Positions 14,185 through 23,300 of a DNA stretch of 27,939 nucleotides are shown here, in pieces. The position numbers and the translations under genes are program-made. Numbering within the stretch: the first letter of the stretch is position 1; each line of letters begins with the position of its first letter. A model generated the notes under the pieces. It saw only the letters and a list, made by a program, of their open reading frames with translations. It had not been told where the DNA came from and did no database searches. The stretch is from a virus, in the IMG/VR virus record IMGVR_UViG_3300042988_000146, positions 1 to 27,939 of that record. One strand, written 5' to 3'.

Positions 14185-14703
14185 ATGAGCTTAACTTACC
14201 AACGTATCTCTAATGCCACAATTGATGACATTATCTTCTATGATCCCGCTGCGGAACGTAGAGCTGATTCGTTGAGCGTAGATTGGGACGATTATTTTCA
14301 GATCGCTAGTGGAGAACTTCTTCAAATGATGGAGTTCGGCTGGTGGCCTAAGTATGTTCAGCAAACATTTGGTGCTTGGTATTTCAAGAACACAGCAGAG
14401 GGAAAGATGGTCACAGCTTTTGATCCCTCTAAGTTACTGAAAGACAGTCAAATCTTAAAACGATTAGACACATTCAAAGCAGTAGAAGAGTTCTATCGTA
14501 GTTTAGTTAGTGATGTCAGTAACCTTAATGAGGTTGATGAACGTAACTACAAACACGCACGTGAGCGATTCGCTGATGAATGGGACAAAGCAATCAACCT
14601 ATCAAACTTCTATGACCTTAATAGCGATGGTATCATCTCTAAGCTGGAAGAGAATATGAAAGCTGATCAGAACTACTTTAACTCTGGTCGTAGATACTTC
14701 TAA
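14185..14703 (+). CDS. Head-tail connector candidate with EF-hand-like loop
   Basis: 172 residues. Position directly after the major capsid and before the tail terminator, and mostly helical content, fit an adaptor or head-completion protein that binds below the portal. Residues 144-156 (DLNSDGIISKLEE) match the canonical 12-residue EF-hand calcium loop: D144, N146, D148, G149, I151, S152 and E155. Flanking segments could be helices, though the C-terminal one is short. Calcium binding is inferred. It overlaps the next gene as TAATG. Confidence 0.6.
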   Translation: MSLTYQRISNATIDDIIFYDPAAERRADSLSVDWDDYFQIASGELLQMMEFGWWPKYVQQTFGAWYFKNTAEGKMVTAFDPSKLLKDSQILKRLDTFKAVEEFYRSLVSDVSNLNEVDERNYKHARERFADEWDKAINLSNFYDLNSDGIISKLEENMKADQNYFNSGRRYF

Positions 14704-15101
14704 TGGCACGTCCTCTAATCACATCTAGTCAAATCACTACTTACCTTAAGGGTAAAGTTAGTGGTGTTGAAGTCTTTGATGAATTCCCTACTGATATGAA
14801 GAATGTCAGACACGGCGTTTACATCAATGACCCATCAACTAGTGAGCGTGTTCCATATAGATTAGGCACTCAAGATGGTAGTCACATTTACACTTGTGTA
14901 GATGCTATGAGAATCTTTGTAGTTACCTTCCAAGGTGACAAAAAGCGTGATGCTGTTATCGATGCCATTACCGGTATGGTAGCAGACAACGAACTCTTAG
15001 ACGGCTATCACGAGCGTGACTTCACTATGACACAAGACTATCTAAATAGAGCAGAATATAGAACATACGACTTCGAATTAAAGCGGATCGAATTTCAGTA
15101 A
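14703..15101 (+). CDS. Tail terminator/completion protein candidate
   Basis: 132 residues with alternating strands and helices. It lies between the connector and the tail tube, where siphoviruses encode the tail terminator, and its length is usual for that family. MRIFVVTFQGDKKRDAVIDAI and a late YRTYDFELKRIEF strand are consistent with that fold. Identification is by position and size. Confidence 0.55.
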   Translation: MARPLITSSQITTYLKGKVSGVEVFDEFPTDMKNVRHGVYINDPSTSERVPYRLGTQDGSHIYTCVDAMRIFVVTFQGDKKRDAVIDAITGMVADNELLDGYHERDFTMTQDYLNRAEYRTYDFELKRIEFQ

Positions 15102-15119
15102 TTACATAAAGGAAAAATC

Positions 15120-15626
15120 ATGGCAAGAATTACTACCAACACCACAACCACACAACCAGTTATCGTCATCAAAGTTGGTGAACGCAATGCTGATACCCCA
15201 ACACCAATCTCTGCTGATAGCACTGGTTTGACTATCCCGTTCATTCAGGATTTGACCATCACTAATAGCACTGGTGTTTACAGCTACACTACATTCACTG
15301 ATATTGATACGCGAAAGTTATCAACACCAGCTGACAACGAAATCTCTACTAACATCGTAATTGATGACGCAGTATATTTCGGTGATAGTGCCGCGACAGC
15401 TGGTACCGCTGCTAAGATCGGTCTTGCTACATTGTCAACAGACAAGTATCCAGTCGTATTCACAATCTTCTGGACTGGCAACACTGCTTCTACAACAGAC
15501 CGTATCACAGTTGGTCAGGGTTTCATTAGCTCCTTAGCTCCTACTACATCACCAGATGCTCCAGTATGGGTTACACCATTGACTATCGCAGTTGATGGCG
15601 CGATGACAACTACTGTTACCGGTTAA
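15120..15626 (+). CDS. Major tail tube protein
   Basis: 168 residues, rich in Thr, Ile, Val and Ser, almost entirely beta-strand in appearance (TLSTDKYPVVFTIFWTG and similar). Strong ribosome binding site AAAGGA before the ATG. Position before the chaperone and tape measure genes is the standard place for the tube subunit, which stacks in hexameric rings. The gene is followed by its own strong terminator, consistent with high separate expression. No C-terminal Ig-like extension is seen. Confidence 0.75.
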   Translation: MARITTNTTTTQPVIVIKVGERNADTPTPISADSTGLTIPFIQDLTITNSTGVYSYTTFTDIDTRKLSTPADNEISTNIVIDDAVYFGDSAATAGTAAKIGLATLSTDKYPVVFTIFWTGNTASTTDRITVGQGFISSLAPTTSPDAPVWVTPLTIAVDGAMTTTVTG

Positions 15627-15649
15627 TCAGTCACCGTGAAAGCGTGATT

Positions 15650-15680
15650 AGGGGATTACTCAAAAGGTAGTCCCCTTTTT
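15650..15680 (+). terminator. Intrinsic terminator after tail tube gene
   Basis: AGGGGATTAC/GTAGTCCCCT (15650-15659/15667-15676) forms a 10-bp stem with one G-U pair and loop TCAAAAG, followed by TTTT. It would limit read-through from the highly expressed head and tube genes into the tape measure operon. Confidence 0.85.
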
Positions 15681-15697
15681 AATAAATGAATAAATAT

Positions 15698-15898
15698 ATG
15701 AGCGAATCAAAGAAACAATGGCTAACTGATGAAGATGATATCTTATCATCATTAGTAGCTGATGAGGCAAAAGCCAAAGCGATTTTAGTTGATATGGAGA
15801 ATTCTCTCCGTCAACTCAAAGCAAAGTCCAGCTTCAGACTGGCACTACTTAACTCACTTAGAGAGAGTAGAAACAAATCACAGAAAGAAAACAAATGA
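15698..15898 (+). CDS. Hypothetical protein before tail assembly chaperone
   Basis: 66 residues from ATG 15698 (an in-frame ATG at 15686 would add four residues). Charged and helical, probably a coiled coil (LVADEAKAKAILVDMENSLR). Not recognised. AATAAATA lies just before the start (15689-15696). It overlaps the chaperone gene by ATGA. A small tail-assembly role is possible from position only. Confidence 0.55.
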   Translation: MSESKKQWLTDEDDILSSLVADEAKAKAILVDMENSLRQLKAKSSFRLALLNSLRESRNKSQKENK

Positions 15899-16191
15899 AA
15901 TTATCAACATTGGCATCTAAGCCACAATTAATCGAAGTAACCCTAGACGACGAATCAACAGTCGCAGAATACGGGGAAGCAATCACATTCCACACTTGGG
16001 ATCGTCAGCCACTAGAAGTTTTTATGAAATTGGCTCAACAAACAGAAGCATCCCAAGCAAACGCAATCGAAATCGTCAAAGACCTTATTCTTGACGAATC
16101 TGGCAATAAATTACTCACAACAGATTCTATGTTACCAACAAAAGTGCTGATGAGAGCAATATATAAAGTAACTGGCCTGTTGGGAAACTAA
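15895..16191 (+). CDS. Tail assembly chaperone (gpG-like)
   Basis: 98 residues with the pattern of tail assembly chaperones: a small beta N-terminus, PLEVFMKLAQQ, then a helical half with VKDLILDESGNKLL and LPTKVLMRAIYKV. In lambda, G and the frameshifted GT coat the tape measure and recruit tube subunits. The last codons TTG GGA AAC TAA contain the slippery heptamer GGGAAAC (16182-16188), so a fraction of ribosomes should shift -1 into the downstream frame before the stop. Confidence 0.8.
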   Translation: MKLSTLASKPQLIEVTLDDESTVAEYGEAITFHTWDRQPLEVFMKLAQQTEASQANAIEIVKDLILDESGNKLLTTDSMLPTKVLMRAIYKVTGLLGN

Positions 16192-16430
16192 CAGGCGGCT
16201 CCATTCAAGAAGGTAGTAGAGAACTTGCTATGATTATGACACTAGACAATATTGCTCATCGTTATGGTAAATTACCTAGTGAAGTTCTAGCAACAGCTAA
16301 CACACTAGACCTTTATGTAATGGACGCTGCCTACAGTTATAGAGACTATCAGCAACGCAAAGCAGATGGTAAGCCGCAAGACTTTACTACTGGTGAGCTA
16401 CTTGATATTATGAAACGCGCAAAACAATAA
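16167..16430 (+). CDS. Frameshift extension of the chaperone (T part of GT)
   Basis: The -1 frame adds about 80 residues after the slippery site, ending at 16430; the full fusion from 15895 would be 178 residues. The extension, with LDNIAHRYGKLPSEVLATAN and an acidic-basic helical end, is the type seen in the T portion of GT chaperones (r-Y-G-x-L-P-S-x-V). It could also start on its own at ATG 16230 or 16236, but no good ribosome binding site is present, which favours the frameshift route. It sits just before the gp10-like and tape measure genes. Confidence 0.8.
   Translation, partial: SNWPVGKLTGGSIQEGSRELAMIMTLDNIAHRYGKLPSEVLATANTLDLYVMDAAYSYRDYQQRKADGKPQDFTTGELLDIMKRAKQ
16175..16196 (+). 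promoter_or_regulatory. Programmed -1 frameshift site in a hairpin loop
   Basis: GGGAAAC (16182-16188) is a canonical X-XXY-YYZ heptamer in the correct phase and directly precedes the zero-frame TAA (16189-16191). It lies in the loop between perfect 7-bp inverted repeats GCCTGTT (16175-16181) and AACAGGC (16190-16196). The -1 frame is open from 16167 to 16430. Confidence 0.85.
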
Positions 16431-16434
16431 GAAT

Positions 16435-16743
16435 ATGCTTAAATTTACCCTACAACCCGTTAGAAAAGACATCGCCCTTCAATCAAAGAAGGTTGAGAAT
16501 GAATTAAAGAAGTTGCCACAAAAAGCAACAGAATTCTTTAAATATGGCGCTCCTACTCCTATTAAGAGTGGTAACGCTCGTCGCAATACTGGGTTAATAA
16601 AGGACAGCATTGTGGCTAACTACCCGTATGCTGGTAGATTAGATGAAGGCTATTCTAAACAAGCGCCAGATGGTATGAGTCAACCAACGCTGGAGTATAT
16701 TCAGCGCACAGTAGCAAGAATTATGAAGGGCGGTAGAGCGTAA
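16435..16743 (+). CDS. Second gp10-like minor tail/tail completion protein
   Basis: 102 residues. TPIKSGNARRNTGL (about 41-54), YPYAGRLDEGYSKQAPDGM (about 63-81) and a final helix PTLEYIQRTVARI follow the same pattern as HK97-gp10-type proteins: a TP-x-x-(S/T)G motif, a Y-A-x-x-(L/V)-(D/N)-(E/N)-G motif and a P-x-x-(F/Y) helix. It is widely found near tape measure genes in siphoviruses and probably acts at the tail end or in tail assembly. The TAATG overlap couples it to the tape measure gene. Confidence 0.6.
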   Translation: MLKFTLQPVRKDIALQSKKVENELKKLPQKATEFFKYGAPTPIKSGNARRNTGLIKDSIVANYPYAGRLDEGYSKQAPDGMSQPTLEYIQRTVARIMKGGRA

Positions 16744-18956
16744 TGGCAACAACAACCGATGTCTACAAATTAGTAGTAGAAACAGACGAAGCACTAACTA
16801 ATATTGCTAACTTAGGCAAGATGGTTAGTGCTGCCTTCACTGGTATGGTAGGTGTAGTAGCAGCATTCGCTGATGAGATTACAGATACCGCAGCATCATT
16901 TAATGCTACGACAGCAGAAGTCATTGCCCTAAGCGGCGCATTGAGCGCTGTTGGTGGTAAAGGTGATAACGCAGTCAAAATCTTTAAGGGCATTAATGAT
17001 AGCATTAGTGAACTCAATGACGGTAACCTAAAGACACTAAAGAACTTTGAAGAACTCGGCATCAAGATTAGTGATCTAGGCTCAATGAGCGAGAGCGCTA
17101 TTCGTGAACAGGTAATTACCAACTTAGGCGAGATGGAGAGTGTTACTGAGCGCAATACTCTAGCATTCAAGATGTTTGGTAAAGCTGCTACTGGTGTTGA
17201 CTTCTCTAAATTAGCACAAGAAATTAAAGCAAATGCTGCGGAATCAGAGAAATATGCTGCGGCTATTGATGATGCTGGCGCTGCTTATGATAGTATGGCA
17301 AAGATACTGAAGCAAGTTAAGATGGCATTTGCTGAGGCGTTCGGTCCAATCTTTAAGATATTAGGCGAAGCAAAAGTAAGCACCGATGCTATTACCACAT
17401 CATTCAAAGTATTAGCAGTCGCTGTAGCAGCTACCGTTGGTTATATGGCAGTTATGAGAACTGCTCTTATGACTATTACTGTTGCTCAAGTAGCATTTAA
17501 CACAGCGGTATCACTGAACCCATGGGTCAGAGTAGGCGCACTTGTAGTTGCTGCCATCACTGCTGGTGCCGCTGCTCTCGGTCTAATGAAAGATGACCAA
17601 GTAGCGGTCAATACTGAAACAGAGAAGCAAGGCGTAGTCACTGCTGGTAATGCCGTTAAGACTGCTGAATTAAATGCTAAACTAAAGCAACAGCGTGATG
17701 AAGTAATGAAGATTGGCTTAGAATACAAGCGCAATACTCAAGCCCTTGAAGAATCATTTAATTTAGTGATTCAGGCTAGAAATCAAAGCCAACTTAATGC
17801 TCAAATTACTCAGGCTCAATATGAGATTGAGAAGAAGTTGCTAGCAGATATCGCAGCTGCCAAACAAGATTTCAATAGTAAAGATTCTGATTATCAGGAG
17901 AAGAATAAACAGGCTCACTTAGCGACTATTTACGCTATGACAAAAGAAGCTGCTGCTCAGAAAGATATTACTGAAGGTAGAATGAGAACTGCCGACTTGA
18001 ATCAATCGCAGATTAGAAGCGCGCTCGAAGCCGCTAACATACAGGTTGAATCTGCTAAAAACCTCAAAAAGATGAATGATCAAATGATTCAACTAACAAT
18101 GAATACAGATCAAAGAGCAGATGCCGAAGTTCGTAGTAAACAATTCTTAGATGAGATCAGCAAGGTCCAGACAGAAATCAACAATAGTAATAGATTGTCA
18201 ATTGACCAGAAAAAAGAATATTTGAAATGGCTAGGCAATATTAATTCTTTTGAAGGACTTAACAAGATTGAGCAAGAATTACAATTGAAGACCGGTGTTA
18301 ATATTGTTGCTATTATTAATCAGCAGCGAGTGGCAGCGAAGGCATTATACGATCAGCAGCAAAAATTAACAGAACAAACTAATGCCTTCAAAACAGGCTG
18401 GGAACAAGCATTCAACAGCTACTATGAAAACGCTACTCGTGCCTCTACTATGGCAGGACAGGCATTCAGCTCTATCACTCGTGGTATGGAAAGCGCTATC
18501 GACCGTTTCGTAGAGACAGGTAAATTCTCAATGAGCGACTTTGCTACATCAGTTATCAAAGACCTAATTAAGATTGAGATGAAAGCACAAGCAATGCAGT
18601 TATGGAATATGATGCGCGGTGGAGCAGGCGGTGGCGGAAGTTTGTTCAGTGGTCTAGCAGGCTTATTAGGATTCGCAGAAGGCGGCACACCACCAGTTGG
18701 GCGCCCATCTATTGTTGGTGAGAATGGTCCAGAACTATTCGTGCCTAAGTCATCGGGCACTATCATCCCTAACAATCAGCTAGGTGGTGGCGGTGCTGCC
18801 AACACTGGCGCTACTGGTCAGGTTGTAAATAACAATACCTATGTAACAAACAACATCAATGCCCTTGATGCTAAGTCTGTTGCTCAACTACTACAAGCAA
18901 ACAAGCGCCAAATCTTTGGTATTGTTGAGTCTGCTCGTAGAGAATTACCTATCTAA
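16743..18956 (+). CDS. Tail tape measure protein
   Basis: 737 residues. N-terminal Ala-rich helices, a hydrophobic region at about 220-280 (AVAVAATVGYMAVMR, then LVVAAITAGAAALGL), a long helical/coiled-coil middle (about 295-570) with heptad-like Gln/Lys/Glu content, and a C-terminal FAEGGTPPVGRPSIVGENGPE (about 642-662) with GTIIPNNQ, typical of tape measure ends. It sets tail length; at the usual 0.15 nm per residue this gives roughly 110 nm. It starts at a TAATG overlap. No lytic transglycosylase or peptidase motif was seen. Confidence 0.88.
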   Translation: MATTTDVYKLVVETDEALTNIANLGKMVSAAFTGMVGVVAAFADEITDTAASFNATTAEVIALSGALSAVGGKGDNAVKIFKGINDSISELNDGNLKTLKNFEELGIKISDLGSMSESAIREQVITNLGEMESVTERNTLAFKMFGKAATGVDFSKLAQEIKANAAESEKYAAAIDDAGAAYDSMAKILKQVKMAFAEAFGPIFKILGEAKVSTDAITTSFKVLAVAVAATVGYMAVMRTALMTITVAQVAFNTAVSLNPWVRVGALVVAAITAGAAALGLMKDDQVAVNTETEKQGVVTAGNAVKTAELNAKLKQQRDEVMKIGLEYKRNTQALEESFNLVIQARNQSQLNAQITQAQYEIEKKLLADIAAAKQDFNSKDSDYQEKNKQAHLATIYAMTKEAAAQKDITEGRMRTADLNQSQIRSALEAANIQVESAKNLKKMNDQMIQLTMNTDQRADAEVRSKQFLDEISKVQTEINNSNRLSIDQKKEYLKWLGNINSFEGLNKIEQELQLKTGVNIVAIINQQRVAAKALYDQQQKLTEQTNAFKTGWEQAFNSYYENATRASTMAGQAFSSITRGMESAIDRFVETGKFSMSDFATSVIKDLIKIEMKAQAMQLWNMMRGGAGGGGSLFSGLAGLLGFAEGGTPPVGRPSIVGENGPELFVPKSSGTIIPNNQLGGGGAANTGATGQVVNNNTYVTNNINALDAKSVAQLLQANKRQIFGIVESARRELPI

Positions 18957-18962
18957 TATATT

Positions 18963-19658
18963 ATGTCGCTACAACAAATCATCAACAAATGTAATGAACT
19001 CCACTTCGACCGTCGTCGTGTGATTGGTATTCAAACTACTCGCAACGAAACAATCAAAACAGCAGAGACTCCAACGCTAAACACTTGGAAGTTCAAAGTC
19101 ACATCTAGTAACGGCTTACCATATAGTTTGAATCGTGATCTCTTAGAAGCACTCGACTATATGGACCGTAGAACTGCTGAGACTATTACATTCTCTAACA
19201 ACAGTAAGATGAGCTGGATGTTCGCGTATCAAGGCGCTATGACACAAGACGATATCAATATGATGTATGTCAGTAGCTTTATCGGCAATGAACTAGTGCT
19301 TAGTGGTCTAACTACAACTGGCCCTGCCAGTGCAGCAAACGCTGTCCTATTCAAGCCTGGTGATATCATTCAGTTAACTGATAAACCATATCCATTTACT
19401 GTAGTTGAAACAGTGCTACGTGGTTCAAACTCAACAGTTACAGTCAAGACTCATCGTCCAAATATCATTGGTGATGCCGCTATAAATAAATCTGTCATTG
19501 TTGGTAATGCCGTATCATTCCGTGTTCTTTGTGTCAATATGCCAACTTATAAACTGGTACCAGGCGCACAGATAACTACTGGTGGTGTTCTAACTAACAA
19601 TGCCCGAATCGAGTTTAGTGATTCATTTCAACTGATTGAATACACTGACTTACTTTAA
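18963..19658 (+). CDS. Minor tail (distal tail-like) protein
   Basis: 231 residues, beta-rich, right after the tape measure gene where siphoviruses encode distal tail or tip-collar proteins. Early IIGIQTTRNETIK-like strands and a FSNNSKMSWMFAYQG segment are seen, but no decisive motif. The TATAAATA octamer at 19481-19488 is inside this gene. Assignment by position. Confidence 0.5.
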   Translation: MSLQQIINKCNELHFDRRRVIGIQTTRNETIKTAETPTLNTWKFKVTSSNGLPYSLNRDLLEALDYMDRRTAETITFSNNSKMSWMFAYQGAMTQDDINMMYVSSFIGNELVLSGLTTTGPASAANAVLFKPGDIIQLTDKPYPFTVVETVLRGSNSTVTVKTHRPNIIGDAAINKSVIVGNAVSFRVLCVNMPTYKLVPGAQITTGGVLTNNARIEFSDSFQLIEYTDLL

Positions 19659-19677
19659 CAAATTAAACTAATAACAA

Positions 19678-20310
19678 ATGACCGCATATCCTATCCCAGA
19701 AGTTGTCAATCAGCATATCAAAACTGCTGAGTTCGTAGAGTGGACAACCTATGTCTACAATACAGCAGCAAGTTCGTATACTCCAGTTACCTATTACTTC
19801 TCTTCAACATACAAGGATGAGACAGTAAAGATTAATACATCTACTGGTCAACCAGATTCTGCTGGCACATCAATCACATTCGAGTATATGGGTGGATTAC
19901 TTCAAGTAGGCACACAACAGCGTGATATTAAAGCAAGCGGCTTTGATACTTCTATTATGTTGATGGGCATTGATCCTAATGAGATTCACCGTGTTGTTTC
20001 TCGTAATACTAAAGGCAGTAGAATTCGCATTTGGCGTGGCTTCTACGATGATAACTATGTTCTCACTAATATGTATCTCCGATTCACTGGTATTGTTACT
20101 AGTTACAACACTAGCGAAGATTTTCAAGTTCTTGACAACACTACTAACTTAGTCATCAATTGTAGTCCTACTAAGTATGTGCTAGAGAACTTGTATAGTG
20201 GTCGCAAGACAAATAGTCAAAGCTGGAAACAGTTTTCGCCCGGTGATACAAGTATGGACAATGTAGTAGCGCTAGCAGGCGTTACTTTCAATTTCGGGAA
20301 GAAGGCGTAA
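19678..20310 (+). CDS. Tail tip hub/assembly protein
   Basis: 210 residues. Beta-rich with ending YSGRKTNSQSWKQFSPGDTSM and VTFNFGKKA, a pattern seen in phage minor tail proteins of the DUF2163/DUF1833-like group that sit between the distal tail and TipJ proteins (gpL-like role). It lies directly before the tip protein gene, separated by one base. It probably forms part of the tail tip hub. Confidence 0.55.
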   Translation: MTAYPIPEVVNQHIKTAEFVEWTTYVYNTAASSYTPVTYYFSSTYKDETVKINTSTGQPDSAGTSITFEYMGGLLQVGTQQRDIKASGFDTSIMLMGIDPNEIHRVVSRNTKGSRIRIWRGFYDDNYVLTNMYLRFTGIVTSYNTSEDFQVLDNTTNLVINCSPTKYVLENLYSGRKTNSQSWKQFSPGDTSMDNVVALAGVTFNFGKKA

Positions 20311-20311
20311 T

Positions 20312-23300
20312 ATGGGTTGGTTCAGCAGTTTAGTAAGTTCAGTTGTAGGCACAGTCAAAGCGATTGTTAAGAACCCAGTTACGGCGATTGCGGCAGTTGG
20401 TTTAGCAATCTATGCTCCAGCTCTTGGCGCTCGTATGCTAGGTAGTATGGTTGTTAGTAATCTCCTAGCACCAAAGCCCAAAGACCCTAGTGGCGGCGGT
20501 AGTGGTGGCAGTGATGGTAGTTCTACTGCTCAACAGGGCAATCCACAAAACTTATCACCTAATCCAGCTAATAAACTGCCAATGGTCTACGGCAAAGCGT
20601 TCATCTCACCAACAATCATTGATGCTAAGATTAGTAGTGATAACCAAACAATGTGGTATGTATTAGCACTTTGTGAAGCACCAGATGCTGGTGAAAGTGT
20701 GATTTCTTTTGGTGATATCTACTACGGCGAGAAGAAAGTAACTTACACTAGTGGCACTGGTCGTGTAACAGCACTAACTAGTAACCCAGGCACATCAAGC
20801 GAACAAGTAGATACTAAGATTGCCGACAATATGTGGATGTATTTCTTCAATGGTAGTGGCATACCGATCAACGGCACAACTGACACAGCATATACTGTAT
20901 TAGGTGACTCTAACATCGCAGCTGGCGCTCGTTGGGTAAGTGGTTCGCAGACTATGAGCAACACCATCTTTATGGTAGTTAAACTTGTTTATAGCAGTGA
21001 AGACGCAGTTACTGGTCTAGAGAACTTAGTAGTTGAGATTAACAACAATCAAAACGGCATTACTGATGGTTACAAGCCAGGTAGTGCTATGATGGACTAC
21101 TTGTTGAATGGCAGATATGGTGCTAATCTATCGTATGACCAAATCAATGCTAGCTCATTCACAGACTTAGATACATACGCTGACGAAGTAATCACTTATA
21201 CACCAGTTGGTGGTGGTGGCGCAAATCAACCACGATATAGATTAAACGGTGTAGTTGATACATCTCAAAGTATTATGACTAACTTGATGTCTATGGCAGA
21301 TAGTTGTGATTCATACATTCAGTTCAACGAAGCAACTGGTAAGTGGAGTGTAGTTGCTAACAAGAGTTTCCTACAAGCACCTAATGCTGTTGCTAATAAC
21401 ACGTTGTTGTTCGGTCTAGATAACAGCAACATCATTGGTGGTATCAATATCTCTCCACTAGACTTGAATTCTACGCCTAATGCGGTTGAATCTTCATTCT
21501 ACAACGCTAAGATGCGTGGTAAGCAAGACTATGCTTATGCTGAGACACCCGATAGATTAAAGAACTTCTATGAGCCACCAAATAAGCTACAGATTCGTTA
21601 TCAGTTCGTTAATGACAGTGTTCGTGCTCAGTATTTGAGTAACCGCAAGCTAGAGCAATGCCGTGCTGACTATATCGTTGATTTAACTACTGATTATTCT
21701 GCTATTGGCGTAAACGCAGGTGATGTAGTCAACTTAACTTATGAGCCACACGGCGGTAGTATCCCTAGTATCATTACTGGTATCACTGGTGATGGTAGTA
21801 AAGTAACAGTTACATACAACTCTACTCTAGTTAATCCATATACAGTTGGTCAGTCAATCACGATTGAAGGCAGTAATATCAGCAGTCACAACGGCGCTCA
21901 CATCATTACTGATATCGGACTTGGTTCATTCAAATATAGCGGCAGTGAAATCGCAGTGCCAACATTAACAAACGCTAAAGTGTATAGCGGTCTATCTTGG
22001 ACTGGTAAGCCATTCCGCGTTGTTCAAATTCAAGAGCAGCGTGATGATAGTGGCGTATTGATGTGTAAACTCCAGTTAAGCGAGTATAGCGAACAAGTAT
22101 ACGATAACTGGACTATCGAAGATTACGCGGTGCCTGACAACAACTATATGATTGACCCAGGTATTCTTGGTAAGCCAGCTGTGCCTACAATTGATCCGTT
22201 ATTCATCAAACCAGCTGACAATGTGCCTACATTCCAAGTTAAAGCAACTACACCAGCAACTGGTGTTACTATGGCTATGGAGTTCTGGTATGGTCCAACT
22301 GACGCTGTTACAGATAACAACTTCAAGCTATGGGACACTCAATATAACAGTTCGAAGCCACAGTATGGCGTATCACAAGAAGAAGTTATTACAGTTAGTG
22401 GCTTAGAAACAGGCACTTGGTATTGGCGTGTTCGCGCTATTGGCGCTACTCGTAAGTCTGAGTTCAGCGATAGTGTTTTGATTTCATGGGCACCAAGTGG
22501 CTCATTCACTGGTGATACTGGTGCTAAGACTGAACCGCCAGATATGGTTGTTGTTCCGCTCTTAACAGGTCAAGCTTGGCCCGACAATACTCGTGGTATT
22601 ATGCCAAGTGGTGGTGTATATGTAAGTCCAGTAGCTAACCCTGGTAGTATTCGCATCAGTTTCAGCGCTTCCGTATATGCTGATGACGCGGCTCTTACAG
22701 GCAATAACAGAATTAGTATCTATAACTGTATCGAAGTATGGAAATCAGTGTCAAGTAAAGTATGGGATAAGAAAATCTTCTCTATCAAGCACAATTACAG
22801 TTCATCTGCTACTGCCGCTACAGATAGAATTCACGCTATTGGTCTTAATACTGATCTGGTATCAACAGATGGCGGTATGACATGGTCACAACACGCAACA
22901 CCGACATCAAAGACTATTGCTGATGGTATTTCGTTGTCGTATACATATGGAGCTGGTGAAGGTCACGCTACATACGCAGTTGGACCATGGCAATTACGCG
23001 ATGGTGTTACAGTAACACCAGGAACAAGTGACCCTAACTTCTTTGCTGGAGCTGGTAATAGAAATTATACTGGTAGCGTAGTAATGCCAATCACTTATAA
23101 CACTAACTTAGTTGGTGATACCAGTGGAAGAGTTATTGGATCGTTCAATGGCATCGCAATTGCTGGTGGAGCTACATCGACATCAGTTGGTTACAAAAAG
23201 ACGGCTATAGCTGTTGGTGACAACGGCCTGATATACTTCTATTACAACGGTAGCGATAGTGTGCCAGTTCAGATTCCTAGTTCAACATACTGGAAACTAG

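Noticed and set aside
16763-17734. Antisense ORFs under the tape measure gene
   Set aside because: They are low-complexity Ser/Leu/Pro shadows of the Ala/Thr-rich + strand gene and have no ribosome sites.
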